From NCBI GenBank assembly GCA_017506735.1, contig JAFVMW010000025.1, positions 1-61,195 on the forward strand: DNA of 61,195 nucleotides, given 5' to 3'. The position numbers and the translations under genes are program-made. The notes under the pieces are model-generated. The model saw only the letters and a list, made by a program, of their open reading frames with translations, was not told the origin of the DNA and ran no database searches. This document shows positions 34,838 to 42,907 of this stretch, piece after piece. Every line of letters starts with the position of its first letter. Positions within the stretch are counted from its first letter, which is position 1. The DNA is from Oscillospiraceae bacterium (GTDB lineage: Bacteria; Bacillota; Clostridia; Oscillospirales; Oscillospiraceae).

Positions 34838-34862
34838 GTCATTCTATTGTGAGGTGAGGATC

Positions 34863-35393
34863 ATGTATGTATGGATCGGCTGTAAGCTCCCCCAGGATTT
34901 CGAGGATTCCATCCGTCAGCCCTGTCTGGAGCTGGCATCCCGGCTTGGGCTGAATATCTCCGGCTTTACACTGCCCCAACACATCTCCCTGAAAATCAGC
35001 TTTGATGCAGGCGAACGCTATGAATGTGTCCTTGATGCCATTGAAACGCTGCTCCGGAAATCTGTTCCGTTTTATGTAAACCCTTCTTCCATAGAGCAGG
35101 CAGGTTCCATCCTCTGGATCTCCTTCCGCGAGAATCCCCAGCTCCGGCGACTGCACAACATTTTGGATCGGGATCTGAACCGCCAATTCTGTATCCCCCA
35201 GCATCTGTTTGACAAAGCTTTCCGGTTCCACTCTACCCTGTTCGTCGGCCCGGAGGAAGCCATCCGGTCTGCTCGGGATGCCTTGGTCGGTTTTCCTCTG
35301 CCTGAACAGTTGTCCGTTGACACTATTCTGTTGGGCACCTCCGAATCCGGTGCTTCCGGCACCTATCGTGTGGTCCGGGAAATCCGTCTGTAA
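34863..35393 (+). CDS. 2H phosphoesterase (2'-5' RNA ligase-like)
   Basis: 176 residues. The two catalytic H-x-[ST] motifs of the 2H superfamily are visible as PQHISLKIS (about residue 40) and FRFHSTLFVG (about residue 121). Family members act on 2',3'-cyclic phosphates or 2'-5' linkages in RNA; the real substrate here is unknown. GTGAGG precedes ATG 34863. A terminator follows, shared with the convergent YitT gene. Confidence 0.82.
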   Translation: MYVWIGCKLPQDFEDSIRQPCLELASRLGLNISGFTLPQHISLKISFDAGERYECVLDAIETLLRKSVPFYVNPSSIEQAGSILWISFRENPQLRRLHNILDRDLNRQFCIPQHLFDKAFRFHSTLFVGPEEAIRSARDALVGFPLPEQLSVDTILLGTSESGASGTYRVVREIRL

Positions 35394-35402
35394 AACATCA
35401 TC

Positions 35403-35440
35403 GGGCCGCTCCCCACATTTGGGAAGCGGCCCGTTTCTTT
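35403..35440. terminator. Bidirectional terminator
   Basis: GGGCCGCTCCC and GGGAAGCGGCCC pair over about 11 bp, with TTTCTTT on the plus side; it lies between convergent genes. Confidence 0.8.
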
Positions 35441-36332
35441 ATGCTTTTTTCGGCCCGATTTTCGGTGCGTGCTCTGCTCTGGACAGGGTATAGCCCACGC
35501 CGTTGACGTTTTTCACATCCGAGGTCACCAGGAAGGCCCGGGGATCGATCTTCAGCACCGCGTCCCGGAGCTCCGGGTATTTCTTGGCGTAGACCACGCT
35601 GAGGATGGCCTTGGACTTCTCTCCAAGGTAGCCGGTTTCAATGTCCAACAGGGTCACACCGGCATCCTGGTTGTTGAGAATCTCGGTGCGGATCTGCTCA
35701 TACAGTTCAGAGATGATGAAAATTTCCACCTTCTGCTCGCCGGACACCGCCGTGTAGTCCACCGCCGCAGAGGTCAGAGCCACGATCAGCAGGCTGTAGA
35801 GCATTCCGTCCATTCCCTTGGACAGGATCTGAAGCAGCAGGATCAGTCCGTCAAAAAACAGCAGGGATTTTCCCAGGGGGATGCCCTTCTTTTGCAGCAG
35901 AATGCAGGGAGGAATGTCCATGCCGCCGGTGGAGCCGCCCTCCCGGACCACCAGGCCAATGCCGCAGCCCATGAGCAGCGCGGTGTAGACCGCGCACAGC
36001 AGCTTATCCTCCCCTGCGAAGAGGGTATCCACCGGCAGGGTTTCAAACACCGCCAGGATCACCGGATATACCACCGTGGACAGCAGACTCCTGGCCGCGA
36101 ACCGCCAGCCAAGGCAGCCCCAGCCCAGCAAAAACAGAGCGGAGTTGATCATTGCCGTCAGCACCGACAGCCGCAGGGGAAGCACCGCCTGCAAGCCCAG
36201 GGCGATACCTCCGGCGCCGCCCAGCATATACCCCTGGGGCACCACGAAGGCGCACACCGCAAAGGCCAGCATCGTATTTCCGATCAATGTAAACAGCAGA
36301 AGCTTTCCATGCTCCCGGGCGAATCCCTTCAT
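35439..36332 (-). CDS. YitT family membrane protein (DUF161 + DUF2179)
   Basis: 297 residues. Five to six membrane segments (about 12-195) contain the duplicated glycine-rich DUF161 pattern (GYMLGGAGGIALGL; VREGGSTGGMDI). The C-terminal cytoplasmic DUF2179 domain (about 205-285) ends in the family pattern VVYAKKYPELRDAVLKIDPRAFL. The biochemical role of the family is unknown; transport has been proposed. ATG 36332 has AAAGGGATGG upstream; the longer ORF reaches beyond it without a ribosome site. Confidence 0.9.
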   Translation of the reverse strand: MKGFAREHGKLLLFTLIGNTMLAFAVCAFVVPQGYMLGGAGGIALGLQAVLPLRLSVLTAMINSALFLLGWGCLGWRFAARSLLSTVVYPVILAVFETLPVDTLFAGEDKLLCAVYTALLMGCGIGLVVREGGSTGGMDIPPCILLQKKGIPLGKSLLFFDGLILLLQILSKGMDGMLYSLLIVALTSAAVDYTAVSGEQKVEIFIISELYEQIRTEILNNQDAGVTLLDIETGYLGEKSKAILSVVYAKKYPELRDAVLKIDPRAFLVTSDVKNVNGVGYTLSRAEHAPKIGPKKA

Positions 36333-36512
36333 TGAAGCACCATCCCTTTCCGGCCCCAAGGCCAAACCTCCCATATTGTAGCAAAATGCAGCCCTTCCCT
36401 GCAAGAACCATTCCGGACAAAAGATGCACAAAATTTACAGGCTCCATTTGTGCAGGTACTTTCCTGCCGTCATCTTTTTTACTTTGTTATGGGGGCGGCC
36501 AGATGTTTCCTA

Positions 36513-36541
36513 TTGTAAAATTAGTCTTTTTTTGATATAAT
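36513..36541 (+). promoter_or_regulatory. Promoter of the RnfCDG-type redox operon
   Basis: TTGTAA (36513-36518), 17 bp, TATAAT (36536-36541), 33 bp before the first start codon. Confidence 0.75.
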
Positions 36542-36573
36542 TCTACCGATTCTATTTTATGGAGGTACCCAAA

Positions 36574-37653
36574 ATGAAAAAAATCGCACTGATCCTGACC
36601 CTCGCTCTGGTCGTCGGTCTGTTCTCCGGCTGCGCAGGCACCCCCGTTGTGTATTACACCGACTGCACCTGCCCCACCGGCGCTCATGACAATACTCCCG
36701 TTGAGACCAAGCCCGTTGAGACCACTCCTGCCGAGACCTTCGTCCCTGCTGAAGGTGCTGTCAAGACCGGCCTTGCCATCGTCACCGACATCTCCGGCTC
36801 CACCGACGGTGAAGCCAAGTTCGAGCTGACTCTGGTTGGTGTTACCGTGGATGACAACGGCGTGATCCAGAGCTGCGCCATCGACGGCATCAACACTTCC
36901 GTCAAGTTCGACACCACCGGCGCCATCACCACCGACCTGACCGTGGCTCCCCAGACCAAGAACGAGCTGGGCGCAAACTACAACATGGTCACCTACGGCG
37001 GCGCAATCGCTGAGTGGGACGCACAGGCCGCCGCCCTAGCTGCCTTCGCCTGCGGCAAGACCGTGGAGGAGCTGAAGACCGGCGCCATCGACGAAACCGG
37101 CTACGCTCCCGAGGGCTCCGACCTGGCCACCTCTGCCACCATCTACCTGGGCGGCTACGTTGCTGCCATTGAGAAGGCTGTTGCCAACGCACAGCATCTG
37201 GGCGCGCAGTCCGGCGACAAGCTGATTCTGTGCTGCACCACCGGCCTGGGCTCCTCTGCCGCTGCCACCGCCGAGGCTGCCGGCAACGCTCAGCTGGATG
37301 TGGATGTCACCGCTCTGACCATGGCTGGCGACATCATCACCTCCTGCGTCATCGACGCTGTTCAGGCCAAGGTTGGCTTCGATGCTGCCGGTGTCATCAC
37401 CTCTGAGCTGACCGCTCCCCAGACCAAGACCGAGCTGGGCGATGCCTACGGCATGGTCGCCTGGGCCGGTGCCACCGCTGAGTGGTACGAGCAGGCCGCT
37501 TCCTTCGCTTCCTACATCACCGGCATGACCGCCGCTGAGGTCGCCGGCATTGCCGTCAACGAGGGCACCAAGCCCGTGGACGCTGACCTGTCCACCTCCG
37601 TCACCATCGCCATCGGCGGCTTCCAGGCTCTGATCGCCAAGGCTTGCTCCTGA
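36574..37653 (+). CDS. Lipoprotein with two tandem FMN_bind-like domains
   Basis: 359 residues. The start at 36574 (GGAGGT 7 nt upstream) gives a lipoprotein signal with lipobox FSGC. A T/P-rich linker and two homologous domains (about residues 60-205 and 210-359) follow. Each domain has the FMN_bind-like opening (GVTVDDNGVIQSC; SCVIDAVQAKVGF) and ends in a D-x-x-T-S-x-T motif plus helix: DLATSAT (183-189) and DLSTSVT (338-344). These align with the flavinylation motif DALTGAT and the helix after it in RnfG of this operon. With apbE as the next gene, I infer a surface lipoprotein carrying one or two covalent FMNs. Confidence 0.75.
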   Translation: MKKIALILTLALVVGLFSGCAGTPVVYYTDCTCPTGAHDNTPVETKPVETTPAETFVPAEGAVKTGLAIVTDISGSTDGEAKFELTLVGVTVDDNGVIQSCAIDGINTSVKFDTTGAITTDLTVAPQTKNELGANYNMVTYGGAIAEWDAQAAALAAFACGKTVEELKTGAIDETGYAPEGSDLATSATIYLGGYVAAIEKAVANAQHLGAQSGDKLILCCTTGLGSSAAATAEAAGNAQLDVDVTALTMAGDIITSCVIDAVQAKVGFDAAGVITSELTAPQTKTELGDAYGMVAWAGATAEWYEQAASFASYITGMTAAEVAGIAVNEGTKPVDADLSTSVTIAIGGFQALIAKACS

Positions 37654-38678
37654 TGAAGCGATTTCTCTGCGTTCTGCTGCTGGCTTCCCTGCTGCTCACC
37701 GGCTGCACCGGGATCGGGGAGCCGGAGCAGAAAAAGTACACCGCTACCTTCCTGACCCTGTTTGACACCATCACCAGCATGGTGGGCTACGGCTCCAGCG
37801 AGGAAGCCTTCCGGGAGGCCGCCCAGGGGGTTCACGACGAGCTTCTTGTGTATCACCAGCTCTTCGACATCTACAACGACTACGAAGGTGTGGTCAATCT
37901 GAAAACCCTCAACGACACTGCCGCCCTCGGCCCTGTTACCGTAGACCGGAAGATCATTGATCTTCTGCTGGACTGCAAGGAATACGCGCAGCTCACCGGC
38001 GGACGGGTCAATGTGGCCATGGGCAGCGTGCTGTACCTGTGGCACCAGGCCCGGGAGGACGGCTACAACGACCCTGCCAACGCCTATCTCCCCGACCAGG
38101 CTGCCCTGGCGGAAGCCGCGGCCCATACAAGCCTTGATGCGCTGGTCATCGACGAGGAAAACAGCACCGTTTTCTATGCCGATCCCGCCCTCCGGCTGGA
38201 TGTGGGCGCCATTGCCAAGGGCTGGGCCCTCCAGAGGGTCTGCGAAAACGCCCCGGAGGGACTGCTGATCAGCGTGGGCGGCAACGTCTGCGCCACCGGC
38301 CCCCGGAGCGTGGACGGCACCGACTGGGTGGTTGGTGTCACCGACCCCGACGGCGGTGAGAATTATCTGCACACCATCTACTTAAACCGGGGCAGCGTGG
38401 TCACCAGCGGTGACTATCAGCGTGCCTACCTGGTGGATGGCGTCATGTACCACCACATCATCGATCCGGACACCCTGTTCCCCAGCACCCACTGGCGGTC
38501 TGTGTCCATTGTGTGCGCCGATTCCGGCCTGGCCGATGCCCTGTCTACGGCATTGTTCCTGCTCCCCTATGAGGAGGGCCTAGCCCTGCTGGAAAAAACC
38601 GGCGCGGAGGCCTTCTGGATCGACGCAGCCGGAAACCGGTTCTACAGCCCCGGCTTTGAAGCACTTATCCGTACTTAA
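37653..38678 (+). CDS. apbE: FAD:protein FMN transferase (ApbE), lipoprotein form
   Basis: 341 residues with lipobox LLTGC. ApbE attaches FMN from FAD through a phosphoester to Thr/Ser in the D-x-x-[ST]-G-A-T motifs of extracytoplasmic and membrane flavoproteins. Family blocks are present: LFDTITSM near the N-terminus, the LRLDVGAIAKGWALQ core, LLISVGGNV, the VTSGDYQRAY segment, HHIIDPDT and ADALSTALFLLP. The ATG shares one base with the preceding stop codon. Targets in the same operon are the lipoprotein, RnfD and RnfG. Confidence 0.93.
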   Translation: MKRFLCVLLLASLLLTGCTGIGEPEQKKYTATFLTLFDTITSMVGYGSSEEAFREAAQGVHDELLVYHQLFDIYNDYEGVVNLKTLNDTAALGPVTVDRKIIDLLLDCKEYAQLTGGRVNVAMGSVLYLWHQAREDGYNDPANAYLPDQAALAEAAAHTSLDALVIDEENSTVFYADPALRLDVGAIAKGWALQRVCENAPEGLLISVGGNVCATGPRSVDGTDWVVGVTDPDGGENYLHTIYLNRGSVVTSGDYQRAYLVDGVMYHHIIDPDTLFPSTHWRSVSIVCADSGLADALSTALFLLPYEEGLALLEKTGAEAFWIDAAGNRFYSPGFEALIRT

Positions 38679-38694
38679 TTGAGGTGAAATAACC

Positions 38695-40005
38695 ATGAAA
38701 CGCCACTTTTTTGGAGGCATCCACCCCAAATACAACAAAGAAATGTCCACCCAGGTGACGGACTTCCGTTCCATCACCCCCAGGGAGGTCATCATCCCCC
38801 TGTCCCAGCACATCGGCGCGCCCTGTAACCCTCTGGTGAAGGTGGGCGACACAGTGATGCGTGGTCAGAAGGTGGGCGACGGCGAGGGCCTGTGCGTGCC
38901 TGTTCACGCTTCCGTGTCCGGCACCGTCATCGCCATTGAGCCCCGGCCCCACACCAGCGGCCGGATGGTGAATTCCATTGTCATCCGCAACGATTTCAAG
39001 GACGATTCCATTGAGATGACTCCCAACAACGCCCCTCTGGAGGAGCTTGACAACGATCAGATCCTCCACGCCATCCGGGAGGCCGGTATTGTCGGCATGG
39101 GCGGTGCCGCCTTCCCCGGCAACGTCAAGGCCCTGTCCTCCATGGGCAAGATCAACACCCTGATCGCCAACGCCTGCGAGTGTGAGCCCTACATCACCGC
39201 CGACGATTCCCTGCTCCGCACGGAGCCCGAGCACGTTCTGGAGGGTATGCTGATCCTGCGCCATGTGCTGAAGCCCGAACGGGTGGTTCTGGCGGTGGAG
39301 GACAACAAGGCCCAGGCCATCGAGAAGGTCCAGGCCCTGCTGCCCCAGTACCCCGGCATCGAGATCGTGGTTCTGCCCACTCGCTATCCCCAGGGCGCGG
39401 AGAAGCAGCTGATCCAGTCCGTCACCGGCCGGGAGGTTCTCCCCGGTCAGCTTCCTGTGTCCGTTGGCTGCGCCGTATTCAACGTGTCCACCTACGCCGC
39501 CATCTACCGGGCCGTCCGTCTGGGCCTGCCTCTGATCCAGAGAATCGTCACCGTGTCCGGCGAGGCCATTGCCCAGCCCCAGAACTTCATCGTCCGCATC
39601 GGTACCCCCTTCCACGATCTGGTGGAGGCCGCCGGCGGTCTGCATGACAAGACCGAGCGCGTCATCTCCGGCGGCCCCATGATGGGCTTTGCCCAGAAGG
39701 ATCTGGCAGTTCCCGTCATCAAGGCCACCAACTCCATCCTGTGTCTGCTGAAGGACCAGAACGGCGCGGCGGAGAATCCCGTGTGTCTGCGCTGCGGCAA
39801 GTGCGTAGCAGCCTGCCCCATGCGGCTGCAGCCCCTGTATATGTACCGGTTCGTCAACGCAGGCCGGACAGACGAGCTGGAGCGGCTCCACATCCTTGAC
39901 TGCATGGAATGTGGCAGCTGCTCGTTCACCTGCCCCGGAAAGCTGCCCCTGGTGGAGTCTTTCCGCAAGGGCAAGCAAATGGTAAGGGAGGCGGCAAAGA
40001 AATGA
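38695..40005 (+). CDS. rnfC: Electron transport complex subunit RnfC
   Basis: 436 residues. RnfC is the peripheral, NADH-facing subunit of Rnf complexes. Visible features are the N-terminal GGIHP and barrel-sandwich (VHASVSGTV), the flavin/NADH fold with GMGGAAFPGNVK (about 137-148) and NACECEPY, the SLBB region, and two 4Fe-4S motifs CLRCGKCVAACP (about 363-374) and CMECGSCSFTCP (about 403-414). The ATGA overlap couples it to rnfD. Confidence 0.95.
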   Translation: MKRHFFGGIHPKYNKEMSTQVTDFRSITPREVIIPLSQHIGAPCNPLVKVGDTVMRGQKVGDGEGLCVPVHASVSGTVIAIEPRPHTSGRMVNSIVIRNDFKDDSIEMTPNNAPLEELDNDQILHAIREAGIVGMGGAAFPGNVKALSSMGKINTLIANACECEPYITADDSLLRTEPEHVLEGMLILRHVLKPERVVLAVEDNKAQAIEKVQALLPQYPGIEIVVLPTRYPQGAEKQLIQSVTGREVLPGQLPVSVGCAVFNVSTYAAIYRAVRLGLPLIQRIVTVSGEAIAQPQNFIVRIGTPFHDLVEAAGGLHDKTERVISGGPMMGFAQKDLAVPVIKATNSILCLLKDQNGAAENPVCLRCGKCVAACPMRLQPLYMYRFVNAGRTDELERLHILDCMECGSCSFTCPGKLPLVESFRKGKQMVREAAKK

Positions 40006-40943
40006 ATCTGACCGTAGCTTCTTCTCCCCACATCCGGGGAAATTTCCGGACAAACCGGATCATGCTGGACGTTGTCCTGTCCCTGATGCCTGCCCTGGCC
40101 GTAGGCGTGTGGCAGTTCGGCTTCCGAGCGCTGGTGGTGACATTGCTGTGCATGGCCGCCGCCGTATTCACTGAGTGGCTCTACTCCCTTGTAACCAAAA
40201 CCCGGAACACCGTGGTGGACTGCTCCGCCCTGGTCACCGGTCTGCTGCTGGCTCTGACCCTGCCTCACACCGTGCCCTACTGGCAGGCAGCTCTGGGCAG
40301 CGCCTTTGCAATCCTGTTCGTCAAATGCCTCTGCGGCGGTCTGGGTCAGAACATCTTCAACCCTGCCCTGGCAGCCCGTGCCTTCCTGATGCTCGTATGG
40401 CCCGTGGGTCTGACCCGTTACATGGGTGTGGACGGCGTTACCGCTGCCACTCCCCTGCACCACATGGTCATGCCTGCCCTGCCCACAGAAAGCATTCTGG
40501 ATATGTTCCTGGGCAACTGCCCCGGCTCCATCGGTGAGATCTCTGCCCTGGCATTGCTTGCCGGCGGCGCTTACCTGATCTGGAGAAGGGTCATCTCCAT
40601 CCGGATTCCTGCCGCTTACCTGGGCGCTGTGGCTGTGCTGACTCTGGTGTTCTCCAAGACCGATTCCCCCATCGACTGGATGCTCTACAGCCTGCTGTCC
40701 GGCGGCGTAATGCTGGGCGCCATCTTCATGGCCACGGACTACGCCACCTCCCCTGCCACCCCCATGGGTCAGGTCATCTACGGCGGCCTGTGCGGTGTCC
40801 TCACCGTCATCTTCCGCTACTTCGGCCTGTTCCCCGAGGGCGTGACCTATGCAATTCTCATTATGAACGCCTGTGTCTGGTTCATCGACCGGCACACCGC
40901 CATGCGCCGCTTCGGCACCGGGAAAGGAGTGCAGGTAAAATGA
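40002..40943 (+). CDS. rnfD: Electron transport complex subunit RnfD
   Basis: 313 residues with about 9-10 membrane helices. RnfD carries a covalent FMN on a Thr. The usual D-G-x-SGATPL site reads DGVTAATPLHHM here (about residue 140), so the acceptor Thr is kept but Gly is replaced by Ala. NPALAARAFL and the late FMATDYATSP segment are typical of RnfD/NqrB. The start at 40002 is fixed by overlap with rnfC; it overlaps rnfG by ATGA. Confidence 0.93.
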   Translation: MNLTVASSPHIRGNFRTNRIMLDVVLSLMPALAVGVWQFGFRALVVTLLCMAAAVFTEWLYSLVTKTRNTVVDCSALVTGLLLALTLPHTVPYWQAALGSAFAILFVKCLCGGLGQNIFNPALAARAFLMLVWPVGLTRYMGVDGVTAATPLHHMVMPALPTESILDMFLGNCPGSIGEISALALLAGGAYLIWRRVISIRIPAAYLGAVAVLTLVFSKTDSPIDWMLYSLLSGGVMLGAIFMATDYATSPATPMGQVIYGGLCGVLTVIFRYFGLFPEGVTYAILIMNACVWFIDRHTAMRRFGTGKGVQVK

Positions 40944-41536
40944 AAAAGCCCATTCTTGCCATCGCTCTGGCGGCTATGATCCTGTTCGGCGCGTCCTTCG
41001 GCCTCAACGGCATCGCCGCGAAGAACGCCCAGGACACCCACCTGCGCCTGCTGCAGACCGTCCTGCCCGACGCCAAGGAATTCACCCTGGAGCCTTATTC
41101 CGGGGAGGATGCCAACATTCGCTCCGTCCACAAGTCTGACATCGGCTTTGTGGTGGAGGCATCCACCTACGGCTATGCAGGCAACATCACCATGCTCATC
41201 GGCGTGAACAACGCAGGAAAAGTCACCGGTCTGGTTGTCACCGAAGCCCATGAAACCTGGGGCCTGGGAAGCAAGGCTCTCACCGACCACGTGTTCCTTG
41301 CCCAGTTTCTGAACAAGTCCGGCACCTTCGCCGTTGCCACCCATGGTGACGAAGCCGATGCCTTCTCCTCTGCCACCGGCGAGGATACCGCCGCAGCTGA
41401 CGGCGAATCCATCGAAGTGGATGCCCTCACCGGCGCAACCGTCACCACCAAGGCCGTGATCCGCTGTGTCAACTCCGCCGTGGCTTATGTCACCGGTGCG
41501 GATACGTCCTCCAGCGCAACCAGTTGGGGAGGTTAA
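40940..41536 (+). CDS. rnfG: Electron transport complex subunit RnfG (FMN_bind)
   Basis: 198 residues. One N-terminal membrane helix anchors an extracytoplasmic FMN_bind domain. The covalent flavinylation motif DALTGATVTT is intact near residue 162. The family feature TEAHETWGLGSKAL is also present. AAAGGAG precedes ATG 40940. It is followed only 3 bp later by an unknown membrane protein instead of rnfE. Confidence 0.93.
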   Translation: MKKPILAIALAAMILFGASFGLNGIAAKNAQDTHLRLLQTVLPDAKEFTLEPYSGEDANIRSVHKSDIGFVVEASTYGYAGNITMLIGVNNAGKVTGLVVTEAHETWGLGSKALTDHVFLAQFLNKSGTFAVATHGDEADAFSSATGEDTAAADGESIEVDALTGATVTTKAVIRCVNSAVAYVTGADTSSSATSWGG

Positions 41537-41539
41537 GCC

Positions 41540-41974
41540 ATGAAGAACAAAATGTATACCCTGAATACCATGCTGGCAGACGTGCTGTGCCTGCTGCTCC
41601 TTGCCTTTGTGCTGGTTCGCACCTTCCTGCCCCACTTCATTATCCCGGAGCTGGATGTGCCCAACATGGTCGCCATTTCCCTGCTGGCGCTGATCGCTGA
41701 CCACTATCTTGCCCCCGGTGCCAAGCGGTGCTACATCTGCATCGCCGGTCTGGGTGCCATCACCTTCGGTCTGCTGCCCTTCGCCGCCTGCTTCGTGGGC
41801 GCAATGGATGCCCTGAAGCTGGGCATCACCGGCGGCATCGTGTTCACCGTCACCACCTTTGTCTTTACCGACATGGCAGAACGCCTGTCCTCCGGTCCTG
41901 CCGCCAAGGCAGCCCCCTGGCTCAGCGCCTTCGGCCTGTACCTGGCTGTCCAGGCTCTCATGGGAATGTTCTGA
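41540..41974 (+). CDS. Short membrane protein closing the RnfCDG operon
   Basis: 144 residues with four to five membrane segments (about 13-33, 41-58, 66-90, 94-113, 124-143). It sits where rnfE and rnfA normally follow rnfG, but I see no RnfA/RnfE features. Those proteins are about 190-200 residues with six helices and a characteristic two-Cys iron site; this one is shorter and its two cysteines lie together in KRCYICIAG. The start follows rnfG by 3 bp with GGAGG inside the rnfG end. It could be a membrane partner for RnfD/RnfG or a quinone-side adaptor. The function is unknown. Confidence 0.75.
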   Translation: MKNKMYTLNTMLADVLCLLLLAFVLVRTFLPHFIIPELDVPNMVAISLLALIADHYLAPGAKRCYICIAGLGAITFGLLPFAACFVGAMDALKLGITGGIVFTVTTFVFTDMAERLSSGPAAKAAPWLSAFGLYLAVQALMGMF

Positions 41975-41990
41975 TTTCCAACAAAAAGCG

Positions 41991-42031
41991 TCCTCCGCGG
42001 TACCGTCTGGCACTGCGGAGGACTTCTTTTA
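41991..42031. terminator. Terminator of the RnfCDG operon
   Basis: GTCCTCCGC and GCGGAGGAC form a 9-bp stem with a long loop, followed by TTCTTTT. It confirms that the operon ends without rnfE, rnfA and rnfB. Confidence 0.85.
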
Positions 42032-42283
42032 TAATATCATGGCCTTCTTCGGCTTGCCGCTCTGGTAGAACACCTGTACCGTGCTGCCCACCTGGGGCAC
42101 ATAGTCCCGGGCACCGATCCATTTCCGTTTGGTGTAGACCTGACCGTCCACGGTGTATTCCACACGGATGATGTGGGGAAAGACGGCCCCATCCAGAGGG
42201 CCCTTGCGGAAGGACTTGGTGTTGATCTTCAGCCACCACTGCTTTGTCACCTTGGTGACGGTTCCCATCGTCTGCTGGTCCAT
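42029..42283 (-). CDS. Small beta-rich protein, DUF3592-like
   Basis: 84 residues, without signal or membrane segment. The pattern TMGTVTKVTKQWWLKINTK, then HIIRVEYTVDGQVYTKRKW, then VGSTVQVFYQSGKPKKAM resembles the soluble beta core of DUF3592-type proteins. As I recall, such small proteins are sometimes labelled sugar ABC transporter permease, which this sequence does not support. Third gene of an operon with an XRE regulator. The function is unknown. Confidence 0.65.
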   Translation of the reverse strand: MDQQTMGTVTKVTKQWWLKINTKSFRKGPLDGAVFPHIIRVEYTVDGQVYTKRKWIGARDYVPQVGSTVQVFYQSGKPKKAMIL

Positions 42284-42292
42284 AAATGCCTC

Positions 42293-42499
42293 CTAAAAGT
42301 AAAACAGCTCTTCAAATTTCTTATCCAGCGCGATGCACAGGATCAGCGCCAGCTTTGCCGTGGGGTTGAACTGTCCCGTTTCAATGGAGCTGATGGTATT
42401 CCGGGATACGCCCACCAGCTCTGCCAGCTGCTGCTGGGAAAGCCCTGCCCCGGTTCGGGCGGCTTTCAGATTGTTTTTCAGAATCAGCCGATCATCCAT
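42293..42499 (-). CDS. Small XRE-family HTH regulator
   Basis: 68 residues consisting almost entirely of a Cro/CI-type helix-turn-helix: LKAARTGAGLSQQQLAEL then GVSRNTISSIETGQFNPTAKLAL. It probably represses its own operon: two palindromic sites, CAAGTAAACTTG and CAAGAAAACTTG on the minus strand, lie in the promoter. It starts 3 bp after the stop of the upstream membrane protein gene. Confidence 0.9.
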   Translation of the reverse strand: MDDRLILKNNLKAARTGAGLSQQQLAELVGVSRNTISSIETGQFNPTAKLALILCIALDKKFEELFYF

Positions 42500-42502
42500 G
42501 GC

Positions 42503-42832
42503 TCACCTCAGGCTGTAGACCGCCAGGCACACAGCAAAAGCCGCCGCAAACACCAGCTCCACCACGGCCCAGATCAGATCCTTCCGATTCCGCAGCTGCC
42601 GGTACAGCACCACGTTTCCGCTGCCCTGCATGGCAAAGTACACCAGCCACCCCACCAGGCCAACCTCCGGACTGTGGAGCAAAAACTCGCTGGCCCACAC
42701 CAGTGCCACGCACAGAATTGCGCCCACTGCCATTCCTGTCCGGGAGGCGTTGGCATGGGCCATCATCTCCCGTTCATCCCGGCGGCCCTCATGCTCTGCC
42801 CGGCTTCGTTTCAGAATTTCCTCTTTGTCCAT
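42503..42832 (-). CDS. Small three-TM protein, DUF6442-like
   Basis: 109 residues. A charged N-terminus (MDKEEILKRSRAEHEGRRDERE) precedes three membrane helices (about 33-50, 58-75, 85-107). This matches the layout of the DUF6442 type of small proteins that travel with an XRE regulator, but the family call is from memory. First gene of the operon, with AAGGAG upstream. The function is unknown. Confidence 0.7.
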   Translation of the reverse strand: MDKEEILKRSRAEHEGRRDEREMMAHANASRTGMAVGAILCVALVWASEFLLHSPEVGLVGWLVYFAMQGSGNVVLYRQLRNRKDLIWAVVELVFAAAFAVCLAVYSLR

Positions 42833-42848
42833 GAGATAATCTCCTTGC

Positions 42849-42899
42849 CAAGTTTTCTTGTCGCATCTATATTATACCCACGCCAAGTTTACTTGTCAA
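42849..42899 (-). promoter_or_regulatory. XRE operon promoter with two palindromic operators
   Basis: On the minus strand, -35 TTGACA (42894-42899), 17 bp, -10 TATAAT (42871-42876). CAAGTAAACTTG (42884-42895) overlaps the -35 box and spacer, and CAAGAAAACTTG (42849-42860) lies downstream of the -10. Both are bounded by GA...GC, giving the same 16-bp site twice. Very likely bound by the operon's XRE protein. Confidence 0.8.
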
Positions 42900-42907
42900 G
42901 GGTTCCG

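Noticed and set aside
41540-41974. RnfE or RnfA
   Set aside because: Too short, wrong helix number, and none of the conserved Cys spacing or length of those subunits.
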